Source of the DNA: Ophioderma brevispina
Lineage: Eukaryota > Echinodermata > Ophiuroidea > Amphilepidida > Ophiodermatidae
DNA length: 64,000 nucleotides
Reading direction: 5' to 3'
Assembly: GCA_023653785.1 (NCBI GenBank)
Contig: JAMKCH010057061.1
Coordinates: forward strand, 1-64,000
Of the stretch, positions 57,658 to 64,000 are shown in pieces. Below the pieces are notes generated by a model. The model searched no databases. It saw nothing but the letters and a program-made list of their open reading frames with translations, and was not told the DNA's origin. Both the position numbers and the translations under genes were made by a program. Position 1 is the first letter of the stretch, and the number at the start of each line of letters is the position of its first letter.

Positions 57658-58379
57658 CTCTCCACGGCAACTGTACGCGTGTACCATCTGCCTGTCCTGA
57701 TTCACGCCCGTTTGATCAGCACAACAGATATACACCGTGCATAGCCCACATATCTTGCGGCATGGTACCCATACTCCTACTACTCTATCTGCTCGAAAAA
57801 AAAACCAGCGAAACATTCACAAACTTCAACGAGCTTCAGTCCCAAACTCCACAGATTTAGCATGTATTTTGTGCACTGATTCCATGCGAAAATCTGCAAA
57901 ATATTCCAATTATGTTATTTTGCCATGCAAATTAGCTACATTTAAGCGTAGATCGATTTCAAGAATGAAGGACTCATTGTTCCGATAGGTAAGGTAGAGA
58001 AACTTGCACGTACTTTAAAATAAAATCACCGAAAAGTAGAGATTTCGTGTAAAAATATAACCAACTAATGTTTTTTTATATCGAGTGAACTTGCATTCTC
58101 AAGACGAATTATTTTCAATTTAAAACAACAACAACAATATTTCGGTCCGATTCTACAATGCATCCCTCCAACATTTTGACGAGTCCTATTCGGTTGGATA
58201 TCGATTGAAGGACATGGCTTTCTTACTATTCGAATCACAGAATTGTCTGGGTCCAAAACCCCCATTTTTTGCCTGACCCCAAGGTAGCGTCCGCACAAAT
58301 TTTTTTGGCTGTTTCTGCATCCTGGAGACCTACTTATTGAGAAACTCAGGGTGTGCCAAAATGGCAACCCTTGAGCATT
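57658..58379. other. Unique sequence right of block 2, with a Cys-rich frame
   Basis: From the shared ATG at 57648 a 70-codon plus frame reads MQCALHGNCTRVPSACPD, then YTPCIAHISCGMVPILLLLY (possible membrane span), stopping at 57860. The minus frame 57589-57816 is also Cys-rich. Composition is GC-richer up to 57790. No assignment is possible. Confidence 0.3.
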
Positions 58380-58985
58380 TTGAAATATCCACGATGGCCG
58401 CCAAAATGGTCGCCCCCACATAAATTAGCAATAACTCAGCTCTAGCGCCTATAAGGATGATTCTTGTGTCTTTGTTTGGGTTTAATTTGGTGTCAATTAA
58501 TTCAAATTTGTACTTCTTTTAAACATTAACGTCTTTCCCATCCCGAAATCCAAATGGCCGCCACGATGGCCGCCACCACATATAATTAGCAATAACTCAA
58601 CTTTTTAAAGCACCTATAGATGATTCTTGTGTCTTGTATGGTGTTATTTGGTGTCAAAGAATTCAATTTGTTAGCTTCTATTTAACATAAAGTAATCCCT
58701 ATAACCGAAATCCAAGATTCCACCAAGAGATGCCACAGAAACCACATAATTGTGTATAACTTCAACTTCTAACAGAGATCTCATACATGATATTCTTGTT
58801 GTCTTTGTATAGGTTTTTGGTTCAAGAAATGTCAAAGTTTGTACTTCTTTTAAATACTTAAGCCTTCAATAAAACCGAAATCCAAGATGGGTTCCAAAAT
58901 GGCCACAATTGGCTTCCACAACATTTGCTTAGCTGTGATCTCAGCTTCATAATGTACATTATGATTATGGGTTTAGTGTCTTTCA
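58380..58985 (+). repeat. ~165-bp minisatellite, about 3.7 units
   Basis: Units start near 58382, 58543, 58705 and 58875 with (CC)GAAATCC followed by AAGATGGCCGCC variants. Then come CACATAATTAGCAATAACTC, ATGATTCTTGTGTCTTTGT and TTGTACTTCTTTTAAA. Spacing is 161-170 bases. The third and fourth units are the most diverged. Confidence 0.85.
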
Positions 58986-59008
58986 ATCCTCAATTATTAA
59001 CCCTACCT

Positions 59009-59230
59009 TTCGTCCACGTGTACATAGACTGCTGCCCTCAAACACAAGAAGAAGAAGAACACTCCTCGGCCGTGTATGAAATTCTTCAATAACACCGCAC
59101 AGTATACATCGACTATTGTGACAGGATCTTCATTTGAGTAAAACTTATCTTTCCCTGAGGCATCCAAATTGGAAGGCAAATCTTTCGACACTCCAGTGAA
59201 AGCCATAATCAGAGCAAACATAACAGTCAT
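59009..59230 (-). CDS. Candidate first coding exon with signal-like N-terminus, unknown
   Basis: Minus-strand ATG with A at -3. The predicted start MTVMFALIMAFTGVSKD resembles a short secretory signal, followed by DASGKDKFYSNEDPVTIVD and YCAVLLKNFIHGRG, then a Phe run from a TTC repeat. The frame ends in GACGAAAG|GTAGGG, a good splice-donor match, which coincides with the TAG stop. The 5' leader and first ~25 codons have a decayed copy at 27782-27920, so this is either one of a duplicated gene family or part of a dispersed repeat. Function unknown. Confidence 0.3.
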
Positions 59231-60209
59231 GATGCTTCAACTAAATACACCAGTAAACCACAAAGGGAGAGAGCAAGAGAGAACGAAAGAGTATGAGTAA
59301 AGTATACCCAGTCTTAGTTCGGTTCATTGGTAGAGAGGCTTCCATCCTGGAGTATCTACCCCATTCAGGAGAATTGTCGGCTCCTTTGTCCCTATTGAAG
59401 TTGTTAGGGTAGACTTGATGATTTTCCTTTCAGTCCAATTGGTGTTCCTGTCCAGAAATTTAGTTGGTCGTTTTCACCATGTTCGCGGGCGATAGCCGAT
59501 TTTTGTGTGTTGCCCGTCTGAGTCGTTTTCTGGTGTTCCGTCGTTCTCTTTTCATACCACCGTTTCTCAAGAGTCGGAAGTGATCGGAACACTTTCATAT
59601 TAATTTTCACAAGATTTTTAAACCATTACTGGTCACAAATACCCAAAATGCAAGCTTCATTTTCTACGTCGTAGCTCCACAAAGGAATGACGGATTTTGA
59701 TGGGGTTTTCGGTATTTTTCTGAACAAAATTCTCCGTCTATTTTGTTGACAACAACTTCCAAAAGATGCGAAATTGATGTTTGTGCATTTCCAAAAACCC
59801 CTCAGTCATGGAGCCACACCATCCGTCAATTACAAAGTTTTGTGACAGCTTTCCACATAGTCACAGCTTCGACCGCGGCAAAGAGATATAGATCACAAAC
59901 GTTCTCGGTTTATGCACATAATACCATAATAAAAAGTTTATAATAATAATAATATTTTTTGAATTACTTCAAACATCTGATTGCTGCCTGCAAATACAAA
60001 ATCAAATATTAGCCAAGTAACCTGCAAATGAATGGGCTTAAATACCCAAGCACTTAATTAACTTCCTATTAAGAACAACATTGATGCATGACATAATTCA
60101 AAAAATACATGAAAATACAGAACCGGTATTTAAACAAAAATGCTAGAATTTAATAAAAGAGCAATACATTACTAATATATATTAGTAGATTTAATCACAT
60201 CAAAAAATA
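59231..60209. other. Intergenic, nothing assigned
   Basis: Frames at 59404-59610 (-, Lys-rich, 68 aa) and 59743-59943 (+) are not recognised. ATATATTAGT words and an AT-rich stretch precede the LINE 3' end. Confidence 0.4.
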
Positions 60210-63000
60210 CTTCATCTTGTGGTGACAAGCAGAACCTCATTTTGTGAAGTCAAATTAAATTCTTTTACAACCATTCCTGAAATTGCCACATGTTGAGCAA
60301 ATGCAATGTCGACGGAATCTCGTTCCATAGACGAGGAAGTGAGACAAACATAGAAAGTATAGAAAAGTACTTCTCGCAATACTGTGTAAAAGCCTTGAAT
60401 TATCAAAGAACTAGATGTACATAGAGGAAGAACTGGGCCCTAAATCTTAAGATTTTGTAACCCCAAACCAAGCCTTTGATACTACAAACATACTCAAGCT
60501 CACTAAGCAAACTCCCGAGCCGTTCTTGCATAAGGAGTACAGTATCATAAGTATGTGATTTTCCGATAGAATTGGATGAGTGTTATCCTTCGCTGAATTT
60601 TCTCATTCGATCCAAGTGATTTCGCTGGAAGGGGGCCCAAACACTTGCACAATACAGACATGCGGCATGACAAGAGAATATACAGATTGAGGAGGCAGAA
60701 TACGACATATTTCTAGTGCAGCTGATTAGAAACCAGACAGCTTAGAAATCCTATCACATACATTACCAATGTAGTGTCAAAATAGAGATCCTTATTTGGA
60801 AAGTAACACCCAAGTAACTTGAAGCTTTCAACATCAGTGAGTGGTATCAGCATAGAATAGAATGGGAATACTTGCAGAGAACTTGGGATCTTTTTCCTGC
60901 ATTGTGTGACACTTCGATAAAATTTAGGGCCGCTTATTCATAACTGTTCCATTTGAAGATATTATTAAATAATCTTCTTCCGGAGATCTGGTGATCAAAG
61001 TCATGTAAATAGGGCGAACTAAAGAGTGTTTTCATCAGCAAACTGAAAAATAGGAATGAAACAACGGTATTGATATCACTGACGAAAAGCAAGAACAGAA
61101 TAGGACCAACCGAGCCTTGTGTATCCTTAGTAACAGAAAGACCCTAGAAAATGCCCTGAAGACACTCTTTGCTGCCGTCCAAGAGAAATTATGATCCACG
61201 AAGTATACAACCCAGATGCCCAAATAATGAAGCTTAGCAAGTAATAAATTGGTGATCAACCTTATCCAAATCAGAACTAAAGTCCAAGAAAATGTTCAAC
61301 AAGAAAGTTACGACGTCAAGTGATTCGGCAAAGAAGATGAAAAAATCTTGTGACCTTTGCTCACAATGTCTACCACTGCGAAAGCCAACTTGATTGTCGC
61401 AAGTATATTGTTCTCCTCTACATAAGACATGATACGAACACCAATAAGCTTTTCCATTACCCTACATAGAATACTGGTTAATGAATCTGGCCTATAACTG
61501 CCAATGTCATCTTTAGTCTTACAGACCCCTTAAACACAGGTACAACATTAGCAACTTTCCATGCTTTTTTGGAACTTGCCTACCCAATGAAGTATTAAAA
61601 AGCTTGCATAATGTAGCGCAAGTTCATTGCAACTGATTTCAAGACACAGAGATATCATCAGGCCCCGGAGACTTGGAGGTATCAATATTCCTGAGAACAT
61701 CGACTACCTCAGCAACTCTAAAAGGATCAAAAGAAAGAGGGGTACGCCATGGGAAGGAACCACATCAGGTATAGAAATTCAGATCAGCGATTTGTACTCG
61801 CCACCAAACCTTCCTAGAGAAATGGCTGTTTTGAAAGCTGGCACTTTTACAAGGTTCACTAATCACTCGTTATCCAATGTAAAAAGAAGTATCAGACCCT
61901 TACAGCACGCAAACATAGGACCAGCACTTCTTGGATCGCTTAACATCTAGATATGTCTTATGTAGGCATTACGACTTCTTCTAACTTCTGCCTTTAGCCT
62001 ATTTACTGCATTCCCTTAAACGTTTCATAGCAGCATCAGATTTACTTCTTCTTAGCCTCTTGTACTAACTTCCTTCCACTAGTACACAATGTTTCTAATT
62101 TCCTTGTTCACCCCAGGAACATTATTGTTGCTTTAGATAACATTTTTGGGAACAGACTGATCAATAGAGCTCTTTATGATAGCCTCAGCATTGATTCCCA
62201 AATACTCAACACCTCATTATCATAACACAGATGCCAAGGTCCATTAATCATAAAGTTGTCATCCTCTCAAAGTTCAGCCTTATTGAGGCAACACCCTCTA
62301 TTAATAGGCTTTCCTGCTTTGGTATCATATCAAAACAAGTGAACAGCTAAGTGGCCAGCATGGCAAATTAAATGTAGACTCCCAAGAAAGAACACAAGAG
62401 GAGCAGACACAAACACTAATCAAGAAAGTGATCAATACCATTAAGTGTCCTGTAAGTGGTCTCCTTAAGGACCTGGGTAACCCACTTGAATGCATGGTAT
62501 CAATAATTACATGGGTATTGTGCCCTTAATCATTGTATCAGCATCACCATTCGACCAATCAATATGAATGTTAAAGTCACCAACAGATTAAACAACTTAT
62601 AAGATTTTCTTGAAGCATGAACTTTGCTGAGGTGACATCTAAAATGTCCAACCATTCCTACTGTGATGAGGCCTATAATAAAACCAATAAGACATTTACC
62701 ACTACTATACTGTAATCAGCCCAAACATTTCAATATGATCACAGATAAGGTCGTGCCTCAAAACAGGATTTTAAATTATTCCTTAATGCCCAGAAACCCA
62801 TCCACACCACACGACGATTCCTATGCATTCGAAAAACACAATACTCCTGTGAAAGATTTTCATCCATCATAACGGGTCATCAAGCCACGATTCAGTGATT
62901 GTAATAATATCGGGATTTCAAGAAAGGCGAGATGAAAACTCAGCTATCTTGTTTTTAATGTTTACGCGCATTGAAGTACAAGACAGACCAATATTATTAT
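60210..63000 (-). pseudogene. Nearly full-length dead CR1/L2/Jockey-like LINE (endonuclease + reverse transcriptase)
   Basis: Read on the minus strand from 63000 down. Apurinic endonuclease domain: GLSCTSMRVNIKNKIAEF, then NPDIITITESWL (catalytic Glu region, ~62885-62915), and VGDFNIHIDW (~62550-62580). Linker. Reverse transcriptase: VLRNIDTSKSPGPDDIS (~61640-61690), GSYRPDSLTSILCRVMEKL (~61445-61500), SVGPILFLLFVSDI (~61075-61115). Then a damaged active-site region (LLMKTLFSSPY where a YADD-type box should be), LGVTFQI (~60795), CASVWAPFQRNHLDRMRKF (~60600-60660), and the C-terminal SLPRLWNEIPSTL (~60305-60350). Domain order and 2.8-kb length match ORF2 of this group. Dozens of stops and frameshifts show it is inactive. 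The untranslated 3' end could not be delimited. Confidence 0.85.
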
Positions 63001-64000
63001 TTGTTTGTGAATAGTAGCTTGAGACTATCACTGTTAATATCTACTTTAGCAAAAGAGGGTTAATACTATTATTGTACAAAATATACTGGTACAATTGTGA
63101 AGAATTATTATCATTACTTTTCTCACAAAAATATTTACATTACAATCTGTAGGAAACGTTAGAGGCATTGATTTAAATGGAAGATCAGTATCATTTGTAA
63201 TGCCCAAGAGATACTATGGTCATCGAAAGGGATAGCGCCTACATGATGAATACTCATCGAGTGCCTAGCTTTTGTAGAGATGAATGGTAATCGAATTAGG
63301 TTTATTGGTGGTTTTTACGCGTTGTTGGTTTCCTTCTTTCATTATGTCCATGGTGTTGTTGGAACAGTGCCCTTCTACATGAAGGTCCAGGCGTAGCTTT
63401 TGTGGTTTATAATGTCATGGGTCATACATAAGGGATCTAGGCCTAATTAAGTTAGTTAGTTACGGCGTGATATTGCGTTCAACGATATTAGAAATAGAAG
63501 GAAAATGACAATAATAATAATAGAATAATGTTATTAATACTGGGTTGGTTTAAATAAGATGCGAAGACACAACAAAAATAATTAAACAAGACGAGTCCTT
63601 AAAAAGGACAATCTTCTGACATTTTAGTGCCAATTTGTGAAATGTGAAACAACAAATTGAGTTTTGTAACACTATATTTTAATAAATACTAGGCAAGGAA
63701 ATCAAATCATAGGATCAACCTTTATTGTTGAAACAAAAGACATTCAGTTTCAGTTACTTTTTATGAGACATCTGGTATTATTTTGAAAGTAGAAATCACA
63801 TTGCATGCGAACACCAAAGCTTCAGTTTACCATACTTCCCTTTTAAAGGGAACTCTTACCTATGGTGGCAAGGCCAAATTCCACTATTGTGTAGGTAATT
63901 GTAGGAATACCTTTATACCAGTGCTGTACAAAGTTGTGCTTGTTTACCTCTCATGAAATATTAGTCTGATATGAAAATAGTTCCATGCTATCCCAGTGTT
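63001..64000. other. Intergenic, nothing recognised
   Basis: AT-rich flank upstream of the LINE (in its own orientation); no ORF1 or promoter of the element could be recognised. Confidence 0.45.

Noticed and set aside
61627..61950. 107-aa plus-strand frame
   Set aside because: It is antisense to the LINE reverse transcriptase, whose minus-strand motifs (SPGPDDIS) are clear.
62663..62872. 69-aa plus-strand frame
   Set aside because: Antisense to the LINE endonuclease domain.

Overview
This is a stretch of a eukaryotic nuclear genome, almost certainly from a marine invertebrate animal. It is AT-rich and gene-poor. Open reading frames are short and broken, and there are no operons or bacterial gene spacing. 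It carries tRNA-derived SINE pieces, decayed non-LTR retrotransposons, many short terminal-inverted-repeat (TIR) DNA elements, microsatellites and homopolymer runs. The LINE and SINE types and the frequent TAGGCCTA word fit a deuterostome such as an echinoderm or hemichordate. That placement is inference and could not be tested here. No complete gene was found, and nothing points to a bacterial, viral or toxin system.

Layout. 1-2.9 kb holds a degenerate ~30-bp tandem array and a CpG-containing segment. 2.9-13.3 kb is built from one block present twice (about 2930-7410 and 9562-13290). The copies are separated by a 2.1-kb spacer with a C-rich tract, a promoter-like site, an (AAT)n microsatellite, a SINE and two minisatellites. 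Copy 1 carries a ~570-bp insertion and an internal 250-bp tandem duplication that copy 2 lacks. Its right end lies inside a foldback element that is whole next to copy 2 and recurs at 19.8-20.4 kb. 14-31 kb is intergenic DNA with a trinucleotide tract, a LINE 3' fragment, several TIR elements (CACTG-ended, Tc1/mariner-like with TA duplications, piggyBac-like with TTAA duplications) and a few exon-like reading frames. 31-46 kb has a near-perfect palindromic element, an element with repeated GTCACGGACGGACA motifs, a plausible terminal exon at 35.2 kb, another TA-flanked TIR element and an RTE-like reverse transcriptase fragment. 46-52 kb has a TIR element and a broken IS630/Tc1-type DDE transposase split by a ~970-bp insertion. 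52.7-57.7 kb is a second block present twice; only its second copy carries a 355-bp TIR element. 58.4-59.0 kb is a ~165-bp minisatellite. 60.2-63.0 kb is a nearly full-length but dead CR1/L2/Jockey-like LINE on the minus strand.

The best protein-coding candidates are isolated exon-like frames bounded by splice-like signals: 19044-19340 (-), 35215-35481 (+), 59009-59230 (-) and 15905-16065 (+). None could be assigned to a known family. The copies inside both duplicated blocks differ mainly by scattered one- and two-base indels. That suggests either uncorrected long-read sequence or collapsed/expanded haplotypes, and it limits every reading-frame statement in those blocks.
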